A stretch of 54,204 nucleotides of DNA from Oscillospiraceae bacterium (GTDB lineage Bacteria; Bacillota; Clostridia; Oscillospirales; Acutalibacteraceae): contig CADBNN010000011.1 of the NCBI GenBank assembly GCA_902796075.1, forward strand, positions 1-54,204, read 5' to 3'. Positions 23,543-32,073 of this stretch are shown piece by piece. Both the position numbers and the translations under genes were made by a program. The stretch's first letter is position 1. Each line of letters opens with the position of its first letter. The notes under the pieces are model-generated. The model saw only the letters and a list, made by a program, of their open reading frames with translations, was not told the DNA's origin and made no database searches.

Positions 23543-25402
23543 ATGAAACATCACGCTTTGCCCCGCCGGATAGCGGTTTTGCTGGGTTTGCTGGCGTTTG
23601 GCTGCACCGTGAACGCCGCCGCCGATACCGCCGACCGCATACAATGGAACAGCTGTGATTCGGGCGGTATCACGCTGGAAGCCAGTTGTACCCAAAACGC
23701 CCGCATTGTGTTTGACCAGCAGGTGGAGGGCACCGGTGCCTTCGGGTTCGATTCGTTGAGCACCAACAACAACGTAGACCGGACCTACGCTCAATACTTT
23801 TTCTATTTTTATCCCGACGCGCTGGACAACGCGCGCCCCACCATCGATATCTCAAACTGTGCCTATGTGACCTTTGATTTGTATTTAAGCAAATCGCTGG
23901 TTTCGGGCAATATTGTTGACACCAACTTTAACGTGAGCAACCAAACCGATTCCTGGGATAACGGCGGCCGGCTATGCGACGCTTCGGTGCTGAAAAACAT
24001 GAGCTGGCAGCAGGGGTGGAATCACGTGGTGATCCCCATTGACTGGAGCAAGACCGCTTCCACCTTTAACCGCACCGCCCTGCGCCGCGGCCGGTATTAC
24101 ATGCTGTATCGCGGTTCCTTCAGCGATATGACCTTTATGATAGACGACGTGTGCTTTATCACGGCGGCCGGTCTGGAAGACGACGCCCGCCGCGCTCAGG
24201 CCAAGCAGTTGAACGTGACCATTCGCGAACTGCCCGCCCCCAACCAGATCACCTACGCCCACGCCGCCAAACTGCGGGCGGCCAACATGGCCTACGACGC
24301 GCTGCCCGAAGCCTACCGGTCGCTTGTGTTTGAACACGCTGCCCTGGTGCGGGCCAACAAAGCGTTTGACGCGGTGGCAGCCGCCCGGGTGGACGATATG
24401 ATCGCGGCATTGCCAAACCCGGTGAGCGTCGCCGACCAAACCGCCGTGACTGTTGCGCGGGACGCGTATGACGATTTGACCGACGCCCAGCGCCAGTTGG
24501 TTACCGGCCTTTCGACGCTGGTAAACGCCGAACAACGACTGGCCGCCCTGCAGGATGGCACGCCCATTCAAGTGGATTTTGCCGTGCAGACTCTGGAGGC
24601 CGAAGCCGGCCAAACGGTGGCGCTGGACTTTACGCTGGCCCAGGCCAACAGCGGCATCGGCGCTATGGGCTGGCAGTTTGATTATGATAACCGCTACCTG
24701 CGGCCCATCGCCGGGCCGGACGGCAAGGTGATCACAGCCGGCAGCGCGGTGCAAAACGCCGTGTTTGCCGCCAACGATGAACGCCTGCTGGTCCAGTTGG
24801 CCACGGCGGACGGGATCACCGCCGCCGGCACCCTGCTCACGCTGCATTTTCAAGTGATACATACCCCGCCCGCCAACACCACGGCGGCTGTTACCGCCAC
24901 GCTGTTAAACGGCCCTCTGCACGCGGCCGATCCCGTTTTGGGGCCGGTGTGCCACACCTATGAGGTGCAGGTGCAAAGCGGCGGTGTGGCCGGGCCGGAC
25001 GTTACCCAGGCCGACCGAGAGGCCGCCCAAGCGGTGGACGATATGATCCTGGCCCTGCCGGCCAACATTACGCTGCAAGATGAAGCGGCCGTTACCGCCG
25101 CCCGGAGCGCTTACAATGATTTGACCGCCGCCCAAAAAGGGTATGTTGTGAACCTTGCCGGGTTAGAAGCGGCCGAACAAGCGCTGGCCGCCCTGCAGGC
25201 CCAGCCGGAGCCGCTTCCCGGCGATGTGAACGAGGATGGCACCGTGGATGCCCGGGACGCCCTGTTAGCCTTAAAAGCCGCCGTAGGCAAAGAATCCCTT
25301 TCGGCCCGGCAGATTCGGCTGGCCGATTTGAACATTGACAGCGCAGTGGATGCCCGGGACGCCTTGTTAATATTGAAGATCGCCGTGGGAAAACCCATTT
25401 GA
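23543..25402 (+). CDS. putative scaffoldin-like adaptor: cohesin-like module plus C-terminal dockerin
   Basis: A 619-residue exported protein. Signal peptide about 1-26; N-terminal jelly-roll or carbohydrate-binding-like region about 30-215; helical modules about 220-335 and 490-550 with the repeated pattern AVTxARxAYDDLTxAQ. A module at about 341-477 resembles a type I cohesin (GQTVALDFTLAQANSGIGAM, then a YDNRYLRP strand and a closing LTLHFQV strand). The C-terminal dockerin, 558-619, has two good calcium loops (DVNEDGTVDARDALLAL, DLNIDSAVDARDALLIL). Such a protein could bind a dockerin enzyme and dock onto another scaffold. GAGGAGG precedes the ATG. The cohesin call rests on pattern only; the dockerin is firm. 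Confidence 0.75.
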   Translation: MKHHALPRRIAVLLGLLAFGCTVNAAADTADRIQWNSCDSGGITLEASCTQNARIVFDQQVEGTGAFGFDSLSTNNNVDRTYAQYFFYFYPDALDNARPTIDISNCAYVTFDLYLSKSLVSGNIVDTNFNVSNQTDSWDNGGRLCDASVLKNMSWQQGWNHVVIPIDWSKTASTFNRTALRRGRYYMLYRGSFSDMTFMIDDVCFITAAGLEDDARRAQAKQLNVTIRELPAPNQITYAHAAKLRAANMAYDALPEAYRSLVFEHAALVRANKAFDAVAAARVDDMIAALPNPVSVADQTAVTVARDAYDDLTDAQRQLVTGLSTLVNAEQRLAALQDGTPIQVDFAVQTLEAEAGQTVALDFTLAQANSGIGAMGWQFDYDNRYLRPIAGPDGKVITAGSAVQNAVFAANDERLLVQLATADGITAAGTLLTLHFQVIHTPPANTTAAVTATLLNGPLHAADPVLGPVCHTYEVQVQSGGVAGPDVTQADREAAQAVDDMILALPANITLQDEAAVTAARSAYNDLTAAQKGYVVNLAGLEAAEQALAALQAQPEPLPGDVNEDGTVDARDALLALKAAVGKESLSARQIRLADLNIDSAVDARDALLILKIAVGKPI

Positions 25403-25415
25403 TTTACAAATAGTC

Positions 25416-25447
25416 AACGCCTTTTGCCTTGTGCAAAGGGCGTTTTT
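25416..25447 (+). terminator. terminator of the cohesin-dockerin gene
   Basis: A 12-bp stem AACGCCTTTTGC against GCAAAGGGCGTT with one wobble pair, then T6. Confidence 0.88.
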
Positions 25448-25519
25448 TGGTGTAGAATCCTTATGAAAAATGAATGGGATATCAATGTTTCTCCCCTTTA
25501 CTTTTGGGCAAAAAAACGG

Positions 25520-25525
25520 TATAAT
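25520..25525 (+). promoter_or_regulatory. -10 box before dockerin enzyme copy 2
   Basis: TATAAT at 25520-25525, 31 bases before the start codon. The best -35 candidate at 17 bases, TTTACT, is poor. Confidence 0.5.
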
Positions 25526-25556
25526 GAACTTGAATTCGACCGAGGGAGGTCATACT

Positions 25557-28514
25557 ATGAAAAGACTGATAAGCATACTGCTGGTATTGGTGCTGGCTGT
25601 TTCGCTGTTCACGGCAACGCCGGCGGCCAAAACCGCCAGCCGACTGCTGTACGGCGACGGCAACGGCGATACCGAGATCAACGCGGCCGACGCGTTGATC
25701 GCCCTGCGCATGGCGGTGGGCAAGCAGGCATCTGACAATACGCTGTTTGAAACCATGGACGTGGATATGAACCACACCGTCAATGCGGTTGACGCCCTGA
25801 TGATCTTGAAATATGCCGTGAAAAAGCTGGACCGCTTCCCGGCCGACCCGGGCACCTTTTTGGTGGATGACGACGCCCAATGGAACGACATGAGCATGGA
25901 CGAGATCTTGGAAACCATTGACGGCGACACGCCCGCCACCCCCATTGCCGACTACTACACTCTGCACAGCGACGGCGGGATGATCTATAATCCCCTGTCC
26001 CGCGAAATGGATCCGGCCGACAAAACCAAATACAATACAGCCAAAAAAACCACCGGCAGTTTAAAACTGGCCGACGGTTCTACCCTGACCTATTCGGTGC
26101 CCACCAAGGTGACGGCTTACGACATGGTGCCCATTGAATACACCCTGCAAAACGGCAGCAACGGGTTTGACCCGCTGTATGTGGAAGCTACCACCTTTGA
26201 ACGGGGCAACGGGTCGTATTATGACCTGTGCCTGCCCGGCAACGTGAAAGTGAAACTGGAATACGAAGGTTTTGTGACCGCTACCGCCGACGTGACCAAC
26301 CGGCCTTACCTTTCCGCCCGGTTAGACGACGACCTGGCCGGCGTGCAATTTCCCAACTACACCCTCAACGATTTTGTGGCGTCTGACACGCTGACCCCCG
26401 GCCAGTACATTTGGTTTAAGTTCAAAGTAACCAACACCGGCAACACCATTTTGGACGGCGACGGCAACGGCACCTTCTGCTTCCAGCCGACGCTGATCAA
26501 CAATGATACCGAAAAAACCACCGACACTATCAATTTGTATCAACGGCTTACCGAAGCGCTGTATCCCGGTGAAACCACCGAAATGTATGTGACCTTCGGC
26601 GCGCTGAACGCCGGCAATTACACCATTAAAATCAACAGTTTGGTGCGCAACGAAGAAAAGAACGACGCCTGGAGCACCAAAATCTGGGGCGGCTACATCT
26701 ACGGCACCGCCACCAAGGATATCACCATAGGCGATACGGTGGGCACCACCATTGCCACCCCTATGAAAAACACCGTGGTGCGCGATCCTGTGCGGAATAC
26801 CTGGCTGCATACATATGAGGAATTCACCACCTCCTACGACGCCTGGCTCAATCCCCGGGCATTGAACGCCAAAACCACCAACGTGCTGTATGTGCAGCCC
26901 GCCGCCTGGAGCGATCACCTGGCCCTGAAACTGATGCGCGGCAACGGCGACACGCTGAAATCGGTGAACATTCCCCTTTCGGTGGAAAGCGATTCCATCA
27001 CCGTGAATTTGAACACCACCGCCAATAACTACATTGTGACCGACGAAGGCACCAAATACCCCGCCATGGCCAGCCAGTCGATGTGCGACATGCGGGTGAA
27101 CACGCAATGGCCCGACGCCCTGAACAAGCAACTGGACGAGCTGCTGGATATGAAAGAATGCGGCGTGAACCTTGTAACCACCACCGAAGCCTTTGACATT
27201 GCCGCCGTGGGCCACCAGGCAAACACCACCAACGATAAACAGGATGCCAACTGGTTTATGTGCGACGTGGTGCGCAAGCTGGGCATGCGGCTGGAAGGCT
27301 ACACCGGCTACACCTACAAAGAAGCCACCACCATGACCGCCGCTTACTGGTTCTCCCGCGAAAGCGCCTACCGCAATACCGTCATTAAAGACCCTTATAA
27401 CAGCGTGCTGCTGGCCAAAGCCAACGGTTTGCGCGGTATGTACCAGTTCCTGCGCTGGGGCAAAAACTTCTATTTGGGCGCCGGCGGCCTGCCGGTGTTC
27501 AACACCGAAGACACCCGCGGCTGGATGCGCATCGATTACAACGCCCGGTGTTATCTGGACGAAGAATCCCTGCCCGCCTACCGCAACTGGCTGAGGGAAA
27601 AATACGGCACCATCGCCGACCTGAACAAAGCCTGGGGCGATGAATTCTATTCCTACTCCGACTTTAACCAGATCGACCCGGATGAAGGCACCACCAAGGA
27701 CCACAGCATGGCCAATTATGTGGTGAGCAATTCCGACGTGTGGGAATGGGGCGCCGCCATTAACGACCAGGATATTTTCCGCACCCTGCAGCGCACACAG
27801 AATTATAAGATCCTGCTGGATACGCTGAAAAGCTACGGCGCCGAAAAGGGCGGCCTGCCTTCTGTCGATGCTACCGTCGGCATCCGCACCGAAGGCGCCA
27901 ACGTGACCGGCGTTGTGCCTTACGACACCAACCGTTCCCACCTGCGCCACGCATATTACAGCCAGCGGCGGTGCGCGATCATCCCCCAGATCCTGGCCAA
28001 GTCCGGCACAGTGAGCATGCATTCCGACTATGTTACCCTGCCTTACAGTCTGAAGGAATGGGATATGCTGGTTTCTTCCTCCACGGCGCTGGGCATTACC
28101 AACATGCCGCTGCTGCAGGCCAACCGCATGCGGGATATCGCCATTAACGCCCGTTACGGCGATCCCAGCTACGCCACCTATTACAATATTTCCGACGGCA
28201 ACTGTCTGGGCGCTTACATCAACACCCAAACTTCCGTGTTCCAGGCCTTTAAGACCATTTACGAAGCCGGCGGTATCCCCGGCGTGCTGTGGGAAGACTA
28301 TTGGTGCGACGGTTACGTGACCGAGACCCAACAGAAAGAAATGAAGTTCTTCTCCCAAAAAATCGCCGAAATGATGCAAACGAGCGAAGCCAAAGCCTGG
28401 GCGACCTCCGACGTGCCCGACACCGCCGCCGTTTACGATCTGGCGCTGGGCGAATACAGCTATAACGAAGAATTTTTGGACGCCGCTATTGAAAACGCGC
28501 TGAAAAACCGGTAA
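25557..28514 (+). CDS. secreted N-terminal dockerin enzyme, GH42-like (copy 2)
   Basis: A 985-residue exported paralogue of the protein at 20408-23392, with the same layout: signal peptide about 1-27, dockerin about 32-95 (loops DGNGDTEINAADAL and DVDMNHTVNAVDAL), beta-rich region and GH42-like barrel. Shared blocks include GMIYNPLSREMD, WGGYIYG, KYPAMASQSMCDMRVN, NTEDTRGWMRID and QILAKSGTVSMHSDYVTLPY. The barrel segment has WLREKYGTIADLNKAWG. A GGGAGG site lies eight bases before the ATG at 25557. Both enzymes share KLDRFPAD right after the dockerin. Duplication with divergence is evident; a substrate difference cannot be told from sequence. Confidence 0.82.
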   Translation: MKRLISILLVLVLAVSLFTATPAAKTASRLLYGDGNGDTEINAADALIALRMAVGKQASDNTLFETMDVDMNHTVNAVDALMILKYAVKKLDRFPADPGTFLVDDDAQWNDMSMDEILETIDGDTPATPIADYYTLHSDGGMIYNPLSREMDPADKTKYNTAKKTTGSLKLADGSTLTYSVPTKVTAYDMVPIEYTLQNGSNGFDPLYVEATTFERGNGSYYDLCLPGNVKVKLEYEGFVTATADVTNRPYLSARLDDDLAGVQFPNYTLNDFVASDTLTPGQYIWFKFKVTNTGNTILDGDGNGTFCFQPTLINNDTEKTTDTINLYQRLTEALYPGETTEMYVTFGALNAGNYTIKINSLVRNEEKNDAWSTKIWGGYIYGTATKDITIGDTVGTTIATPMKNTVVRDPVRNTWLHTYEEFTTSYDAWLNPRALNAKTTNVLYVQPAAWSDHLALKLMRGNGDTLKSVNIPLSVESDSITVNLNTTANNYIVTDEGTKYPAMASQSMCDMRVNTQWPDALNKQLDELLDMKECGVNLVTTTEAFDIAAVGHQANTTNDKQDANWFMCDVVRKLGMRLEGYTGYTYKEATTMTAAYWFSRESAYRNTVIKDPYNSVLLAKANGLRGMYQFLRWGKNFYLGAGGLPVFNTEDTRGWMRIDYNARCYLDEESLPAYRNWLREKYGTIADLNKAWGDEFYSYSDFNQIDPDEGTTKDHSMANYVVSNSDVWEWGAAINDQDIFRTLQRTQNYKILLDTLKSYGAEKGGLPSVDATVGIRTEGANVTGVVPYDTNRSHLRHAYYSQRRCAIIPQILAKSGTVSMHSDYVTLPYSLKEWDMLVSSSTALGITNMPLLQANRMRDIAINARYGDPSYATYYNISDGNCLGAYINTQTSVFQAFKTIYEAGGIPGVLWEDYWCDGYVTETQQKEMKFFSQKIAEMMQTSEAKAWATSDVPDTAAVYDLALGEYSYNEEFLDAAIENALKNR
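26430..26482 (+). repeat. 53-base direct repeat, copy 2
   Basis: Identical to 21290-21342; spacing is 5,140 bp. Recombination between the copies would remove the cohesin-dockerin gene and leave one fused enzyme. Confidence 0.9.
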
Positions 28515-28545
28515 AACGCCACCCCGTAAAACGCAACCATAACCC

Positions 28546-28582
28546 AAACGCCGAACATACCCCGCGTATGTTCGGCGTTTTT
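28546..28582 (+). terminator. terminator of dockerin enzyme copy 2
   Basis: A perfect 15-bp stem AAACGCCGAACATAC/GTATGTTCGGCGTTT with a five-base loop, then further T residues. Confidence 0.92.
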
Positions 28583-28595
28583 GGTGCATTAGCAT

Positions 28596-28624
28596 TTGAC
28601 AAACGCGGCGGTTTGTGGTATCAT
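28596..28624 (+). promoter_or_regulatory. sigma-A promoter of the ileS leader
   Basis: TTGACA (28596-28601), 17 bases, TATCAT (28619-28624), about 280 bases upstream of the ileS start, leaving room for the leader RNA. Confidence 0.88.
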
Positions 28625-28625
28625 A

Positions 28626-28885
28626 CGAAAGAAATGAAAATGCGTTGATGGAGACGCGCCTGCGCAGTAACGGCATTCAAAGCGAGCCGGCGGTGGTGAA
28701 AGGCCGGCATTGGCAGTTCGCGTGCGGTATCACTCCGGAGCAGCCGCCTGAACACGACGCCCTCGGCGTCAGTAAGGCGCGCCGGTTTTCCCCCGTTACC
28801 GGGAATCCGCATAACGTGTGCGCGACCACTGGGTGGTATAGCAAAGGTTCGGCCTTTGTCCCGTTGGGGCAAGGCCGTTTTTTAT
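28626..28885 (+). promoter_or_regulatory. T-box riboswitch (isoleucine) of ileS
   Basis: The leader has the T-box core GGGTGGTATAGCA (28831-28843) that pairs with the tRNA acceptor end. It is followed by a terminator stem GGCCTTTGTCCC/GGGGCAAGGCC and T6 ending near 28885. A GATGGAGA...AGTA arrangement near 28646-28672 matches the base of stem I, and ATC at 28729-28731 is a reasonable isoleucine specifier codon. Uncharged tRNA-Ile would favour the antiterminator and switch on ileS. The open frame running through this stretch is not protein coding. Confidence 0.85.
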
Positions 28886-28902
28886 TGCAGGAGGTATGGC
28901 AG

Positions 28903-31900
28903 ATGTATCAAAAAGTCCCCACCGATTTGAAATTTGTGGAACGGGAAAAAAAGATCGAGCAATTCTGGAAAGAAAACCATATTTTTGAAAAAAGCATAGA
29001 CGCCCGCCGCAAGGGCGAGCCTTATGTGTTTTATGACGGGCCGCCTACCGCCAACGGCAAGCCCCACATCGGCCACGTGCTCACCCGCGTGATCAAAGAT
29101 ATGATCCCCCGCTATCGCACAATGAAAGGGTATATGGTGCCCCGTAAAGCCGGCTGGGATACGCACGGCCTGCCGGTGGAACTGGAAGTGGAAAAGCAGC
29201 TGGGACTGGACGGCAAAGAGCAAATCGAAGAATACGGCCTGGATCCCTTTATTACCAAGTGCAAAGAATCGGTTTGGAAATATAAAGGCATGTGGGAGGA
29301 TTTTTCTTCCACCGTTGGCTTTTGGGCCGATATGGACAACCCCTATGTGACCTACCACAATGATTTTATTGAATCGGAATGGTGGGCGCTCAAGCAAATC
29401 TATGAAAAGGGCCTGCTGTATAAAGGCTTTAAGATCGTGCCCTACTGCCCTCGCTGCGGCACGCCGCTTTCGTCCCACGAAGTGGCGCAAGGCTACAAAA
29501 CCGTGAAAGAACGGTCGGCCATTGTGCGGTTTAAGGCGGCGGATGAAGACGCATACTATCTGGTGTGGACCACCACCCCCTGGACGCTGCCTTCCAACGT
29601 GGCGCTGTGCGTGAATCCGGACGAGACCTATTGCAAAGTGAAAGCGGCCGACGGCTACACCTATATTCTGGCTCAGGCCCTGGCCGATCGGGTGCTGGGC
29701 GGTCTGGCCCAAGAGGGCGTGCCCGCTTATGAAGTGCTGGAAACCTTTACCGGCCGGGCACTGGAACGCAAAGCCTATGAGCCGCTGTTTGCCTGCACCG
29801 GCGAAGCGGTGAGCCGCCTGCCCCAGACCGGCCATTATGTGACCTGCGACGGCTACGTGACCATGACCGACGGCACCGGCATTGTGCACATCGCCCCCGC
29901 CTTTGGTGAGGACGACGCGAACGTGGGCCGCGCGTATGATCTGCCCTTTGTGCAGTTTGTGGACGCCAAAGGCAACATGACCGCCGAAACGCCGTATGCC
30001 GGCTTGTTTGTAAAGGACGCCGATCCCAAGATCCTGGCCGATCTGGACCGGGAGGGCAAGCTGTTTGCCGCTCCAAAGTTCGAACACGACTATCCCCATT
30101 GCTGGCGGTGCGATACCCCGCTGATCTACTATGCCCGGGATTCCTGGTTTATTAAAATGACCGCCGTGCGGGAACAACTCATTCGCAACAACAACACCGT
30201 GAACTGGATCCCCGAATCCATCGGCAAGGGCCGGTTTGGTGACTGGCTGGAAAACGTGCAGGATTGGGGCCTTTCCCGCAACCGTTACTGGGGCACCCCG
30301 CTGAATATTTGGGAATGTGAATGCGGCCACCGCCACGCGGTGGGCAGCATTGCAGAATTAAAAGAAATGTCGGACGACTGCCCGGACGATATTGAACTCC
30401 ACCGGCCTTACATTGACGCGGTGACCATTCGCTGCCCCCATTGCGGCAAGCCCATGCACCGGGTGCCGGAAGTGATCGACTGCTGGTTTGATTCCGGCTC
30501 CATGCCCTTTGCCCAGCATCATTATCCCTTTGAAAACAAGGAATTGTTTGAAGCCCAGTTCCCCGCCGACTTTATTTCCGAAGCGGTGGACCAGACCCGG
30601 GGCTGGTTCTATTCCCTGCTGGCTATTTCTACCCTGATTTTTGACAAGGCACCCTATAAAAACGTGATCGTGCTGGGCCACGTGCAGGATGAAAACGGCC
30701 AAAAAATGTCTAAATCCAAAGGCAACGCGGTGGATCCGTTTGAGGCGCTGGAAACCTACGGGGCTGACGCCATTCGCTGGTATTTTTATGTAAATTCCGC
30801 CCCCTGGCTGCCCAACCGGTTCCACGGCAAAGCGGTGGTGGAAGGTCAGCGCAAATTCATGGGCACTTTGTGGAATACCTACGCTTTCTTTGTGCTGTAT
30901 GCCAACATCGATGATTTTGATCCCACCCGTTACAAGGCGGACGCGGATTCTTTGTCGGTGATGGACAAGTGGCTGCTTTCCAAGCTCAACACGGTGGTGG
31001 CCGAAACCGACGCCCATCTGGCCGCCTACGAGATCCCCGAAGCCGCCCGCGCCCTGCAAACCTTTGTGGATGAACTGAGCAACTGGTATGTGCGCCGCTG
31101 CCGCGAACGGTATTGGGTCTCCGGCATGCCGCAGGACAAAGTGAACGCTTATATGACCCTGTATACGGCGCTGGTAACGATCGCCAAGGCCGCCGCTCCC
31201 ATGATCCCCTTTATGAGTGAGGAGATCTATCAAAATCTGGTGCGTTCGGTAGATAAAAACGCCCCCGAAAGCGTGCATTTGTGTGATTATCCCGTGGCGG
31301 ATGAAGCCTGCATCGACCGGGCGCTGGAAGCCGAAATGGACGAAGCCCTGGGCATTGTGGTGCTGGGCCGTGCCGCCCGCAACGGCGCCAACATCAAAAA
31401 CCGGCAGCCGCTGGCGCGCATGCTGGTGCAGGCCGAAAAGCCCCTTTCCGATTACTTTGTGCGCATTGTGGAAGAGGAGTTGAACATCAAATCGGTCGAT
31501 TTTATTGCCGACGCTTCCGATCTGGTAAGCTACACCTTTAAGCCCCAACTGAAAACCGTGGGGCCCAAATACGGCAAACAACTGGGCGATATCCGGGCCG
31601 CCCTGGCCGCGCTGGACGGCGCCGCCGCCAAGGCCGAACTGGATAGCACCGGGCTGTTAAAACTGGCGCTGCCCGGCGGCGAAGTGGCGCTGGCGGCGGA
31701 AGATCTGCTGATAGAGACCCAGCAAAAAGAAGGCTTCTTCACCCTTTCCGACAACGGCGTTACGGTGGCCATCGATACCACCCTGACCGACGAATTGCTG
31801 GAAGAAGGCTTTGTGCGCGAGATCGTGAGCAAGGTGCAAACCATGCGCAAAGAAGCCGGCTTTGAAGTGACCGACCACATCACCCTGTTTGCCATGGCAA

Positions 31901-32055
31901 ACGCAAAAGTGAGCGATCTGCTGGCCCGCAACAGTACCGCCATCGGCGCCGACGTGCTGGCGGATGAAGTAAAACTGCAAACCCCCGCCGGCTATGTGAA
32001 GGAATGGAACATCAACGGCGAAACGGTTACGCTGGGCGTGGAAAAACGCGCGTAA
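28903..32055 (+). CDS. ileS: isoleucyl-tRNA synthetase
   Basis: A 1050-residue class I synthetase of the longer (type 2) IleS size. It has a HIGH motif in PPTANGKPHIGH, KMSKSKGN near residue 600, the editing-domain segment VWTTTPWTLPSN, and Cys pairs CPRCGTPLSSHE and CWRCDTPLIYYARDSWF. The true start is the ATG at 28903 with GCAGGAGG eight bases upstream; the frame extends further up only through the T-box leader. It is regulated by that T-box. The GH9-like gene begins 18 bases after the stop, so it may share T-box control. Confidence 0.97.
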   Translation: MYQKVPTDLKFVEREKKIEQFWKENHIFEKSIDARRKGEPYVFYDGPPTANGKPHIGHVLTRVIKDMIPRYRTMKGYMVPRKAGWDTHGLPVELEVEKQLGLDGKEQIEEYGLDPFITKCKESVWKYKGMWEDFSSTVGFWADMDNPYVTYHNDFIESEWWALKQIYEKGLLYKGFKIVPYCPRCGTPLSSHEVAQGYKTVKERSAIVRFKAADEDAYYLVWTTTPWTLPSNVALCVNPDETYCKVKAADGYTYILAQALADRVLGGLAQEGVPAYEVLETFTGRALERKAYEPLFACTGEAVSRLPQTGHYVTCDGYVTMTDGTGIVHIAPAFGEDDANVGRAYDLPFVQFVDAKGNMTAETPYAGLFVKDADPKILADLDREGKLFAAPKFEHDYPHCWRCDTPLIYYARDSWFIKMTAVREQLIRNNNTVNWIPESIGKGRFGDWLENVQDWGLSRNRYWGTPLNIWECECGHRHAVGSIAELKEMSDDCPDDIELHRPYIDAVTIRCPHCGKPMHRVPEVIDCWFDSGSMPFAQHHYPFENKELFEAQFPADFISEAVDQTRGWFYSLLAISTLIFDKAPYKNVIVLGHVQDENGQKMSKSKGNAVDPFEALETYGADAIRWYFYVNSAPWLPNRFHGKAVVEGQRKFMGTLWNTYAFFVLYANIDDFDPTRYKADADSLSVMDKWLLSKLNTVVAETDAHLAAYEIPEAARALQTFVDELSNWYVRRCRERYWVSGMPQDKVNAYMTLYTALVTIAKAAAPMIPFMSEEIYQNLVRSVDKNAPESVHLCDYPVADEACIDRALEAEMDEALGIVVLGRAARNGANIKNRQPLARMLVQAEKPLSDYFVRIVEEELNIKSVDFIADASDLVSYTFKPQLKTVGPKYGKQLGDIRAALAALDGAAAKAELDSTGLLKLALPGGEVALAAEDLLIETQQKEGFFTLSDNGVTVAIDTTLTDELLEEGFVREIVSKVQTMRKEAGFEVTDHITLFAMANAKVSDLLARNSTAIGADVLADEVKLQTPAGYVKEWNINGETVTLGVEKRA

Positions 32056-32073
32056 ACGAAACGGGAGGGCACT

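Noticed and set aside
26322..28676. A 784-codon open frame on the minus strand
   Set aside because: Antisense shadow of the second dockerin enzyme; compositionally the same His/Gly/Val-rich artefact.
28615..28902. N-terminal extension of the ileS frame
   Set aside because: This stretch is the T-box leader; ileS proper begins at the ATG with a strong ribosome site and the family's usual N-terminus.
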